Below, piece after piece: positions 1 to 8,600 of a stretch of 58,729 bases of DNA; within the stretch, counting starts at the first letter, position 1; each line of letters opens with the position of its first letter. The DNA lies in assembly GCA_964459305.1 (NCBI GenBank), contig CAYWNA010000061.1:1-58729 (forward strand), read 5' to 3'. The notes beneath the pieces are model-generated. The model had not been told where the DNA came from. It saw only the letters and a program-made list of their open reading frames with translations, and ran no database searches. Origin of the DNA: CAYWNA01 sp964459305. GTDB taxonomy: Bacteria; Planctomycetota; Planctomycetia; Pirellulales; Pirellulaceae. The position numbers and the translations under genes were made by a program.

Positions 1-695
1 AGCAGCACGATCACCAGGCTCTTCGGTTCGGGCATTTTGCCAACGATCGTTTCCATTTTCAGTACAAACTGATCCTCCGATTCCACCGTGAACGGGCCGA
101 AACGCATGTCGCCATTTTTGACGACAATCGTGTTATCGTCGGCGACAAACACCTCCCAGAAATCGCACCGCTTTTTCAGGGCAGTGAGTTTTCGCAGGTG
201 CTCGATGACCTTGTCGACTCCCTTTCCGCGCACGTCTTCCAGTTCCCGCCGCACGGCGGTCCGTTCCTCGATGGGCAGCGTTTTCAGCGTGGGGCCGAAT
301 GCCTCCTTGGGAAGGTTGAGGATGTCACTGAGCACTCCCGCGGCCGCCTCCATATCGCGACGGGCCTGCTCCGCCTGGACCGCCGCCGTGCTGCGGGCGT
401 CGGCCAATTCGGCACCCAACTTGTCCGTCTCCTGACGGAGGCTCTCGATGGTTTTCGTCTGGGCCTCCAACTCCGTTTCCGTCTCTTTCCGCAGCGTGAT
501 CGCGTGATCGCGTTCCCGTTCGGCCTTCAACCGCAGCTGGCGTTCTGTTTCGAGTTGCTCCGTCGACGTCTGTTGAAGCTGCTGAACCGTTTTCTCGGAC
601 TTGCCCTTCAGGTCGACGTACTGGGCAAAGATTACGATCAGCAACAAATCCAGCAGCGGAGTCAGACTCACCACCACACGGCGTGAAACGATCAC
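1..695 (-). CDS. TolR/ExbD-like membrane protein with coiled coil (3' end outside window)
   Basis: The frame opens at a GTG on the minus strand and continues past base 1. The N-terminus is one hydrophobic segment with the TolR/ExbD pattern SLTPLLDLLLIVIFAQYVDL, including an acidic residue inside the membrane span. A long charged coiled coil follows (about residues 25-110, rich in E, Q, K and A), then a globular part ending VDKVIEHLRKL and later VVKNGDMRFGPF. The stop codon of the upstream TolQ/MotA-like gene overlaps this GTG (GTGA), so the two are almost certainly translationally coupled. The family converts proton-motive force into motion of periplasmic partners. The partner here is unknown, and the coiled coil is longer than in TolR or ExbD, so a MotB-like role is possible. 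The pairing is clear; the exact function is not. Confidence 0.75.
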   Translation of the reverse strand, partial: MIVSRRVVVSLTPLLDLLLIVIFAQYVDLKGKSEKTVQQLQQTSTEQLETERQLRLKAERERDHAITLRKETETELEAQTKTIESLRQETDKLGAELADARSTAAVQAEQARRDMEAAAGVLSDILNLPKEAFGPTLKTLPIEERTAVRRELEDVRGKGVDKVIEHLRKLTALKKRCDFWEVFVADDNTIVVKNGDMRFGPFTVESEDQFVLKMETIVGKMPEPKSLVIVL

Positions 696-1447
696 GACTG
701 CCCCCCTTGCTCCCCCGTAACCACCATACTGCGCTCGGCTTCGCGAATCGCCTCGCGAACCGCAGCACGGTACTCGACCAACCGCACGAACGACGGCTCA
801 TACCACGCCGTGACACCCATGAAGACGATCGCAAACAACAGCCCGAAGAAGGTCGACCAGATGGCGGAGCGGAAATTCGTCACGATGCCCGCGACGGCGC
901 CTTCCGCCGCCACATCGTCTGTGTTGTTGGTCCCCGACGACTCGGGCTGATCCGCATCAGCAACCACCGCGCTGTCGCCGGCGGCCGACGTGGCTACGGT
1001 CTCCGGCTGACCGCCGGGGGCCAGCGAGACGGCCATGGCGAGAATCGTGCCCAGGATTCCGGCCAGCGGATAGATTTCGACCGCGGCCCGCGCCACGCTG
1101 TACCATCGCTCGAACGCCTTGGCCCGCAGGTACGGACGCTGCTCCTTTTTGGCAATCACGCGTGTGCGGATCTCGTCCCGCTCGTGCCGGAAGTGTTCCT
1201 GCGTCAAAATCGCCCGTACGTCCTGCAAGAATGCCTCGATCTGGTCGTCCAGGTCGCCAATCGAACGGGGGTCGCTTGTGCCCTTGATGTTCGCCAACAG
1301 GGAACGGAGATAGTCCTGAAGCGTTAGCAGTGTGCGGCCCCACCAGACGCGCAAGACCAACAGGACCAGAAAGTGGACCGCGGCAAAACAGCAAATCAAG
1401 AGGCTCGCGTTGTCTGCGAGCCATTGCAGCAGCGACGGCACATTCAT
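692..1447 (-). CDS. TolQ/ExbB/MotA-like proton channel protein
   Basis: 251 residues. The ATG start is followed by MNVPSLLQWLADNASLLICC, the first membrane segment. A cytoplasmic domain follows (about residues 45-140), then two further membrane segments: one around AGILGTILAMAVSL and one around FGLLFAIVFMGVTAW. That is the three-helix pattern of MotA/TolQ/ExbB proteins, including the conserved G-I-L-G-T-I-L turn. A Gly/Asp/Ser-rich loop separates the last two helices, which is unusual. It overlaps the TolR-like gene by four bases. It is expected to form the inner-membrane proton-conducting stator with that partner. No TonB, Pal or flagellar gene is nearby, so the driven process cannot be named. 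Confidence 0.82.
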   Translation of the reverse strand: MNVPSLLQWLADNASLLICCFAAVHFLVLLVLRVWWGRTLLTLQDYLRSLLANIKGTSDPRSIGDLDDQIEAFLQDVRAILTQEHFRHERDEIRTRVIAKKEQRPYLRAKAFERWYSVARAAVEIYPLAGILGTILAMAVSLAPGGQPETVATSAAGDSAVVADADQPESSGTNNTDDVAAEGAVAGIVTNFRSAIWSTFFGLLFAIVFMGVTAWYEPSFVRLVEYRAAVREAIREAERSMVVTGEQGGQS

Positions 1448-1896
1448 GAGGGCTCTCCACCGAGGTCGTTGGTCGATCCGTACCAGTGAGAGTATAGGAT
1501 TTCGCCCAACATACGCTCAAGGGCTCACGACATCCGAAAGTGAAATGTTTTGGATGATGGTGAGGAATAGGGGATTTGGCCTCCTCGGACAGAATTGATT
1601 CTACGAGGAGGGAATGGTGATTCAAGGGGGAAAGGGGTGAATCCCTTGGCTCGCGCGCACCGCCCACGGGCCGGCATACGTCAGTGTTGACCAGATCGAG
1701 CAGGGGCAAAGGCTGGACGACCGGGTAATCGCCCTTCCGACGGTTGCGGGTGGGACCTACGTCTTGAAACCGTGACGGCCTTTCTTGTCATTCGCCTATC
1801 TCGCAGTAGCCGTCGGGGTACTCAATCCGCAAAGGTCGAGCCATAATGAGACTCTGTGCGAAACGCACGACGAGACCATGCGAAAGGAAACCGCTC
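1448..1896. other. Divergent intergenic region with a small inverted repeat
   Basis: A 449-base spacer between the minus-strand TolQ-like gene and the plus-strand PD40/cytochrome gene. It must hold both promoters, but no clear -35/-10 pair stands out. A short inverted repeat (CCTCCTCG and CGAGGAGG arms, about 1579-1608) is present and could be a hairpin or operator. No coding sequence is supported here. Confidence 0.5.
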
Positions 1897-4800
1897 ATGA
1901 AACGCTTCAACATGAATGGGCCGATCTTGCTGACGTTCGTCGTCGCCGTCTCAGCGACTGTCCCCCAAGAGTCCTGCGTGATGGCCGCGGAGTCGGCGGA
2001 CGAGATCTACGTCAGAAAGGCAACTTGGGCCGAGACGATGATCGCAACTCGCGCGAACTGTGCGGAGTGGGCGAAGAGCCAAAAGGAAGGGCAACTCACC
2101 GCAACGCCGCTGCCGGCGGTGTGGCGCAAGATCCAAGCCGCCTGGCCGGCCCATGGTGCCTGGTTCCGGCAAGATCTGCGAGGCATCCGCTACCTCGACT
2201 GGTTCCTCCAATCCGGCAATACGCATTTCGAACGCTGGATTATGAGCCAGACGGCGCCGCGGATCGGCGAAGCAAGCGATTCACTGACTCAGGAATTGAC
2301 CGATCTGCAGCGTGCGAAGATCGCTTCGAGTGATCCTCGCTGGCTGGAATTGTATGCCCGCGCGCGCCGGCTGGAGGACACGTTGACGGTCACTCGCCAG
2401 CTTTGGCTCGGCGAGCTGCAAAACGCCTTCGAGGAGCAGGCAGCGGAAATGATCCGCTCGAAGGTGCCCTCGGAAGACGCGCGCTGGGACGCGCTGAAAC
2501 GATGGGCCGCTAAATGTCTGGATCGCGGCGCAGTCGCTCATGTCGGCAGCGTCTGTGAACTGAAATCCGCGGTCGAGTCACTGACCGCGGCAATGCCGGA
2601 ACGGTTTTCCGGCGGCGAGGCGTTTCTTGAGCGGCTTGCGGACACGGAGCCGAAATGGATCAATACGATCGCCGGGCTGCTCGCCCAGGACGCCAACGCG
2701 CTCGGCCAGCTACCGACGTTGTACGGCGAAGTCCGGGCGTTCCGGCGATCCTTGCTGATGGCTGTCCGCGGAATGCCCGAATTCTTGGACGCATGGTCGT
2801 GTGTCGATCTGCAGACAGATTGGAAAGAGCAATACGCCGCCCTACAACACGATCTGGCGGATCGAGCCCGATTCGACGGCATCGCCCCGGAGGTGTTGCG
2901 GTCCGAGTCGCTGGTGCTGCCGGAAGATCGCGATCCGGCCGATATCGTGCTGCGGCGCACGGCGACGTTGCTGGCGGACTTGCGTGGCACCGCCGCCGCG
3001 CCAAAGCTGGCCGCCTCTGACCAAGAACTCGCAGCGTTGAACAAGGCCAACCTTGCTCTCCCGCTGGAAAACGCCGAAGCACGCTACGTGCTGTTCGCCG
3101 ACGCCTGCCGATTGCGGCGCAAGATCGCTTTCCGCAATCCCTTATTGGACTTCGACAAACTGCTGTTCATCAAACGCCACCTTGCCATCTACAACCATAT
3201 GTGCGACCAGTACTACGGCATCACCGCCCGGCCCGGCGGCGCGTTGTGCGTGCTGGACAGCCCGTTCACAAAAAAGGGGGCAGGTCCATTTGCTGCGCAG
3301 CACCCTCCGGGCCGTTCCGGCAAATTGGACCTGTCCCCTATTTCCAGCCCGCGCGTGCGCGACTTGTTGGCCAACTCGGTCGTCGAGCGCGGCCGACTGA
3401 AAGGCGAAAAACTCGGCGGCGGGCCGAGCCGTGCGTGGAGTATTCGGTACAACGGTGTGGGCAGTCTAAGCGGTGACGAGACCGAAGGCGGATCGTTCCT
3501 GTCGCCCGAGGTCTCGTTCGACGGCAAGGAAATCGCCTTCGCCTATGTCGAATGCAGCGGCGACCGTGAGCATCGCTCACACACGGATCCCAGCCGCGGC
3601 CACTGGCCGGAAGGGCGCTGTTATCACATTTTCAAAGTTGGCGCCGATGGCTCGCATCTGGAACAACTGACCGACGGCACCTGGAACGACTTCGATCCTT
3701 GCTGGATGCCCAGTGGGCGGATTGCGTTCATCTCCGAACGCCGCGGTGGGTACCTGCGGTGCGGACGCGTGTGTCCGACCTACACGCTTTATGACATGGC
3801 GGCCGACGGGGCGGGCATCCGCTGCCTCAGCTTCCACGAGACGAACGAGTGGCATCCCAGCGTGGCCCACGACGGCCGTATCGCCTGGACTCGCTGGGAT
3901 TACGTAGACCGCCACGGTTGCACGGCCCATATGCCGTGGACGACCACCCCGGATGGACGCGATCCTCGCCCCGTGCATGGAAACTATGCACCGCGGCAGA
4001 GTCGGGCTGACATGGAAGTCGACGTGAGGGCGGTTCCCGGCTCGCGCAAGTACATCGCCACGGCCGCTCCGCATCACGGGCAAGCGTTCGGCTCGCTGAT
4101 CATGATCGACCCGCAGACTCCCGACGACGACGGCATGGCACCAGTGAAACGGATCACGCCGGACGTTGGGTTTCCGGAGAGCCAGCGCGGGACGCGGGGC
4201 TACGGCACGGCTTGGCCGTTGAGCGAGGACTATTATCTTTGCGTCTACGACGCCGGCATGGCGCTGGGCCAACGGGGAGCAGTGGGACACTACGGCATCT
4301 ATCTGCTCGACAGCTTTGGCAACAAGGAACTGGTCCATCGCGACCCGGAGATCGGCTGCCATAGTCCCATGCCGCTTCGTCCGCGGCCGGCCCCGCCGGT
4401 CATCCCGGACGCTTCTGTGCCACTTGCGGCCGACGCGCCGGCCGAGGCCGTCGTTGGTGTCGCGAACGTCTACGACAGCAGCCAACCCTGGCCCGCGGGC
4501 ACGAAGATCAAGGCCCTGCGTATCTACCAGGTCCTGCCTCTATCGGTAGAATCGGCCGCCGTGCCGCACAACACGGGCCTGCAGATTCCTCAGGGGAGCG
4601 ACTCGATCAACCTGGCCCGCGCCGTGCTCGGAACAGTCCCGGTCGAGCCCGATGGCAGCGCGTATTTCACGGCACCGGCCGGCAAGGAACTGTACTTCCA
4701 AGTGCTGGACGAGCACGGACTGGCGATTACGTCGATGCGATCGGGGACTCATTTCCAGCCGGGCGAGCGAGCGACGTGCCAGGGCTGCCACGAGCCGCGT

Positions 4801-5325
4801 CCCGAAACACCGTCGCAGCCGTCGCCCAGCGACTTGCTGGCGATGCGACGTACCCCGTCCCGGTTGCAGCCGGATGTGGACGGCACGAATCCGTTCAGCT
4901 ACCCGCGCCTGGTCCAGCCCGTACTCGACAAACACTGCGTGGAATGCCACGCGAAGGATCCGGACAAAGCACCACGTCTGGACGCCGAGCTGCTCACGCA
5001 CCCGGGCGGCGGTTGGATGAACCGGCAGACCGTCTACTTCGCCTCGTATCTCAGTCTGGCGCCGAAATACGGCTTCTACGATTACGGCGGACGCGGCTGG
5101 ACGGATCCGAAATGGTATCGCACCACGCCGGGCGAGTTCGGCGCCCGAGCATCGAAGCTCTACCAGTTGCTCACCGACGGCCATCATGATGTGAGGCTCT
5201 CGCCGGAAGAATTGCACCGCATCGCCGTGTGGCTCGACTCGTGCTCGCTGTTCTACGGTGTCTACGAAAAGGAAGGCGGCCAGGCACAACTCCGTGGCGA
5301 AATCGCTCGGCCCACCCTGGAATAG
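1897..5325 (+). CDS. Secreted PD40/hydrazine-synthase-alpha-like protein with c-type haem motifs
   Basis: About 1,142 residues. I chose the ATG at 1897 because GAAAGGAAA lies just upstream and the protein then begins with a signal peptide (MKRFNMNGPILLTFVVAVSA). The N-terminal ~450 residues are mostly helical. A TolB/PD40-like propeller follows (motifs GGSFLSPEVSFDGKEIAF, DPCWMPSGRIAFISERRGG, EWHPSVAHDGRIAWTRWDY). The C-terminal part carries two haem-binding motifs, CQGCH (about residue 961) and CVECH (about 1014). This layout is known from the large planctomycete family related to the alpha subunit of anammox hydrazine synthase, but no beta or gamma subunit is nearby, so hydrazine chemistry should not be assumed. 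A periplasmic redox or substrate-binding role is likely. Residues ~460-481 are encoded by an inserted palindrome, described separately. Confidence 0.82.
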   Translation: MKRFNMNGPILLTFVVAVSATVPQESCVMAAESADEIYVRKATWAETMIATRANCAEWAKSQKEGQLTATPLPAVWRKIQAAWPAHGAWFRQDLRGIRYLDWFLQSGNTHFERWIMSQTAPRIGEASDSLTQELTDLQRAKIASSDPRWLELYARARRLEDTLTVTRQLWLGELQNAFEEQAAEMIRSKVPSEDARWDALKRWAAKCLDRGAVAHVGSVCELKSAVESLTAAMPERFSGGEAFLERLADTEPKWINTIAGLLAQDANALGQLPTLYGEVRAFRRSLLMAVRGMPEFLDAWSCVDLQTDWKEQYAALQHDLADRARFDGIAPEVLRSESLVLPEDRDPADIVLRRTATLLADLRGTAAAPKLAASDQELAALNKANLALPLENAEARYVLFADACRLRRKIAFRNPLLDFDKLLFIKRHLAIYNHMCDQYYGITARPGGALCVLDSPFTKKGAGPFAAQHPPGRSGKLDLSPISSPRVRDLLANSVVERGRLKGEKLGGGPSRAWSIRYNGVGSLSGDETEGGSFLSPEVSFDGKEIAFAYVECSGDREHRSHTDPSRGHWPEGRCYHIFKVGADGSHLEQLTDGTWNDFDPCWMPSGRIAFISERRGGYLRCGRVCPTYTLYDMAADGAGIRCLSFHETNEWHPSVAHDGRIAWTRWDYVDRHGCTAHMPWTTTPDGRDPRPVHGNYAPRQSRADMEVDVRAVPGSRKYIATAAPHHGQAFGSLIMIDPQTPDDDGMAPVKRITPDVGFPESQRGTRGYGTAWPLSEDYYLCVYDAGMALGQRGAVGHYGIYLLDSFGNKELVHRDPEIGCHSPMPLRPRPAPPVIPDASVPLAADAPAEAVVGVANVYDSSQPWPAGTKIKALRIYQVLPLSVESAAVPHNTGLQIPQGSDSINLARAVLGTVPVEPDGSAYFTAPAGKELYFQVLDEHGLAITSMRSGTHFQPGERATCQGCHEPRPETPSQPSPSDLLAMRRTPSRLQPDVDGTNPFSYPRLVQPVLDKHCVECHAKDPDKAPRLDAELLTHPGGGWMNRQTVYFASYLSLAPKYGFYDYGGRGWTDPKWYRTTPGEFGARASKLYQLLTDGHHDVRLSPEELHRIAVWLDSCSLFYGVYEKEGGQAQLRGEIARPTLE
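3275..3339. repeat. REP-like palindrome inserted in frame in a coding sequence
   Basis: The left arm AGGGGGCAGGTCCATTTGC pairs with the right arm GCAAATTGGACCTGTCCCCT (one bulged A, one G.T-type change). About 25 bases lie between them. It sits inside the PD40/cytochrome gene, stays open in frame, and adds a Gly/Pro/Ser-rich peptide between CVLDSPF and RVRDLLA. The GGGGACAGGTCC type of terminus resembles REP elements mobilised by IS200-like (RAYT) transposases; that link is from memory and not tested here. Confidence 0.7.
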
Positions 5326-5458
5326 GGCAGTGCGAGAAGTCAGACGAATCGACAAACCGTTCCGTGAAATACCGATGCGAAATTGGGAGAGTTGATTGGG
5401 GCGAAATCGCACAAACAGTGATGCTGCACCTTCTGGTACTCAATGAAATTGGCGGCGG

Positions 5459-5592
5459 GCCTATACTACCCGCGGCCAGGATTGACACTTTTCGGCATGT
5501 AGCCGAAGTCGCCAGACTTTGGGCCGCGTAGGGGAAAACCAAACTCTGGCGAGTTCGGCTACGGGTCAGACTTGCCCGTGGATGGTATATGC
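5459..5592. repeat. Dispersed palindromic repeat, GTAGCCGAA family, copy 1
   Basis: The core 5499-5562 is an inverted repeat: GTAGCCGAAGTCGCCAGACT at the left and AGTTCGGCTAC at the right, around a loop containing GGGAAAACC. The surrounding sequence (ATTGACACTTT before, GGGTCAGACTTGCCCG after) is also shared with the copy at 26829-26955, which lies in the opposite orientation. It occupies most of the 335-base gap between the PD40/cytochrome gene and the convergent giant membrane protein gene, so it may act as a two-way terminator. No gene is seen in this gap. Confidence 0.8.
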
Positions 5593-5660
5593 CATTCCGC
5601 CGCCTTGCGCTGGAAGAGCTGGAAGAGCAGGAAGTGTAACGGATCAGAGCTGCGCCCTGG

Positions 5661-8600
5661 CTACTCGATCCAGGTTGGGTCGATCGCGGCGCTCTGATGG
5701 CCCCGGCCGTTGCCGGTCCCGTCTCCGTTGCTCTCGTTCGGATCCGCATCGCTGCCCCGCGGGGTAACGGGCCGGGCAAGTGCTCCGGGAAACAGGAGGC
5801 GGGGATTCGACCATAATGCTTCCGCATCCTGGCCCGTCTTGGCGTAGAAGATCCTCGCGGAAGGGGCGTTTACGAACCGAACCTTGGGCAATTGCCGGCG
5901 GGCAATCTGCCCTTCCTCCTGGAAAAGCTCGATCAATTCCAAGACACGATTGTGAAAAACCCGCCGCCGGTCGAGGACCCTCAGATCGCCAGTCAAGACG
6001 CCGCTCCGGTAGTTTTCGAGTGATCCGCCTTGAAACGCGATGAACCAGGGAACAATCAGGTGTCGCATGTAGTGGATGGCGATGTCGTTGAGAAGATCTT
6101 CATCGCTCACGTCTCTCTCGCCTTGGGGCCCCTTGGCGAGAAGCTCGTCCCTGATTTTCTGAATTTCATCGATGTAGCGAACGCAGGTTTGGATGTGGCG
6201 TCCGTACCGCTCGGAAGTCCGGAATCGTTCGATCACCAATTGGGCCACCGGCAATTGTCGCTTCTCCGCGTTGTCCGGATCCAGCCACTGGTTAAGGCTT
6301 GGATTGCTTTGAATGATGTTACGGAGTTGATCTGGGGTATTCTGAATGAAAGCGCGGTTCCCCATGACGACCAGTGCGCCTTGGCGCCCGGCCGTTTGAA
6401 TGCTTTCGAATGCACCCAGTAGTGTAATTCCTCCGCGGAACCGGCCGCCCTGATCGACGTTATGAGGTCCCACGTACAACCGTTGAGGTGCAATGGTGAT
6501 GCTCCCGACAAACCGGTTAGTTGTTCCTTCCTCTTCATAGACAAAACTGTGTCTCATCAGAGACTGGACATCGGCCATGGCAAGGATAAACGGCGTCAGG
6601 GGAACCGACTCTCCGTCATCGGGCCTAGCGGGGTCTGCAATCTCGACGGGAAGTTCAAACAACGGGTCGCAATCGTTTCCAATCGGCAAGAAGCAACTCC
6701 GCGTTTCGTCGAACCGGTCAGGCAAATGGGGATGTCGCCTTCTAATCTTGACGTAGGTTTCATGGACGGTCTTCAGCGTTGCAAGTCGAGCCCCTCCGCC
6801 ATCCATGGACTCGCTGGTGGGATACGCGAGAACCACCGTTGCATCACTTACCAACGAGGTAGCCAGTGTCCGGTATTGCTGCAGTAATGCAGGATTCTCC
6901 ACCATCAGGACGAGGACATCGAGAACCGGGGCGTCAGAATCTCTTTCGGCCCGGAGGGCCTCCAGGGCGTCCTCGACATCTAACATTCGCAGCGCTTCGC
7001 CCGCGTCGACCCTGCCGCGAATCCTCCGGTCCGTCTCGCTCGCCAAAGTCCGCCGAGCCCGCCGGCGCAGGAGACGAACGTTGTTCAGATTTCGAAGATG
7101 GGCAAAAGGAATCCAGCCCATCAACAGTGGGAGCCAGTGAAGGACCATCGTGATTGTGAGGACGACCAGCGCGGCAAAAGCGGCGTAGACTCCCGTACTC
7201 CGAATATTCCACGCGGATGCCCAACCATCCCCCGTCAACATTTCGTAGAGGTAAGGGAATCCGCCGGAAACGATGGTCATCACGATCACAAAAGGAAGCA
7301 CACGCGTCGCTATCCGGCGGAAGGTAAAGAAGAACCGGCCCCCGGGCTGATCTGGCATGGACCCCCGCCGAGCCCAGCCGGTCCGCAGTCTTTGGCTTGT
7401 CCGCTTCATGATGGCAGCGGGATCGGGATACAGATTCTCTTCCAGCGCATTGCCCGCTTCGATGACAAGCCGCCGAAGGCTCCACTTGAAAACAGCGGCG
7501 CCCAGCAACGAGATGGGAGTGAACAAGTAAACGAATCGCATGGGAAGCGAAAGGAAGACGCGGCCGAACGCATTGATGACGATGACGAGGACGTTCAGCG
7601 GAATGAAAAGGACCCAGCAGAACACCGACTGTCCACGGCATTCGATAAACGGAATATCGTGCCAGATATAGTTTTCGGCAATCTGATGATTCGCCAGCGG
7701 ATCCAAAGTATAACGGAAACCCGAAAAATAAGTGGATCGCTGGAGAAACCACTCCATGAGGAAATACATCCGATTGCTGTCGCTCGCATCGCGGCCGGCT
7801 TCGTGCCAGATCCGTTCTCCCGTCAGTCTTGAAAGGAGGGCAAGAAGCGTGAGGCAGGGGGCCAATTGGACGGTAACATTAGGATGCAGGGAATCCACGG
7901 GATAGGCCTGTTGATTATCGCCCCTCGCACTACCGCCGTTTTCCCCGGCAGCGGACGCATGATAGACGAGATCCCCGAAGTTCATAATCCGTTTGACCCG
8001 TTCCTGGAGCCGGACCAGCCTATCGACGTTCAACTCGTCAGCCTCCAGGATTCCAATCCACCGTGATATTTCCCTCTTGACGGGATTGGATTCATCGATG
8101 GCCCTGAGCAACTTCTTCGCCCTTCGGATTTTGCTTGTCAAATAGCTTCGCGAAAACGAGGATCGAAAACCCAACGTCTCGATCAGCAGAAGTGCGATGT
8201 TGGCGATCCACACGAAGGGAACAATAACTAGAAGAAACAGAGGGGCCAGGACGATCCGGACGGCGTAGGCGGCAATGTCTGTGAGGCGGAGGCGTTCCCG
8301 CTTGCCCGTGGCGAATTCCCGTTCACGGATCTCCACTAGACGAACGGTATCCTGTAGTGAGAGCGCAGAACTTGCCTGAACCAGGTCGGCCGAGTCTGCT
8401 GCGAGGTTCTCTTGCAAGAGAGCAAGGGGATGCTGGAGGGGTGGCATGCCGGCTTCGACGTCTTGGGAGATTTGCCTGAGCAGGGCCTCTTCCGGCCCCG
8501 GATGGATCTCGACCTTTCGGTCTTCCGCTCTCTTTTCCCGTTCACGGTCCACGGCATGCTTCAGGGCACGACGCTCGCGGACATAGCGGATCGCTGATTT

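Noticed and set aside
1897..5325. True hydrazine synthase
   Set aside because: Only the alpha-like protein is present, the family is widespread in non-anammox planctomycetes, and no beta or gamma subunit is nearby.
5481..5500. TTGACA-like promoter box before copy 1 of the GTAGCCGAA repeat
   Set aside because: The ATTGACACTTT string is part of the dispersed repeat and has no convincing -10 partner or downstream gene on that strand.
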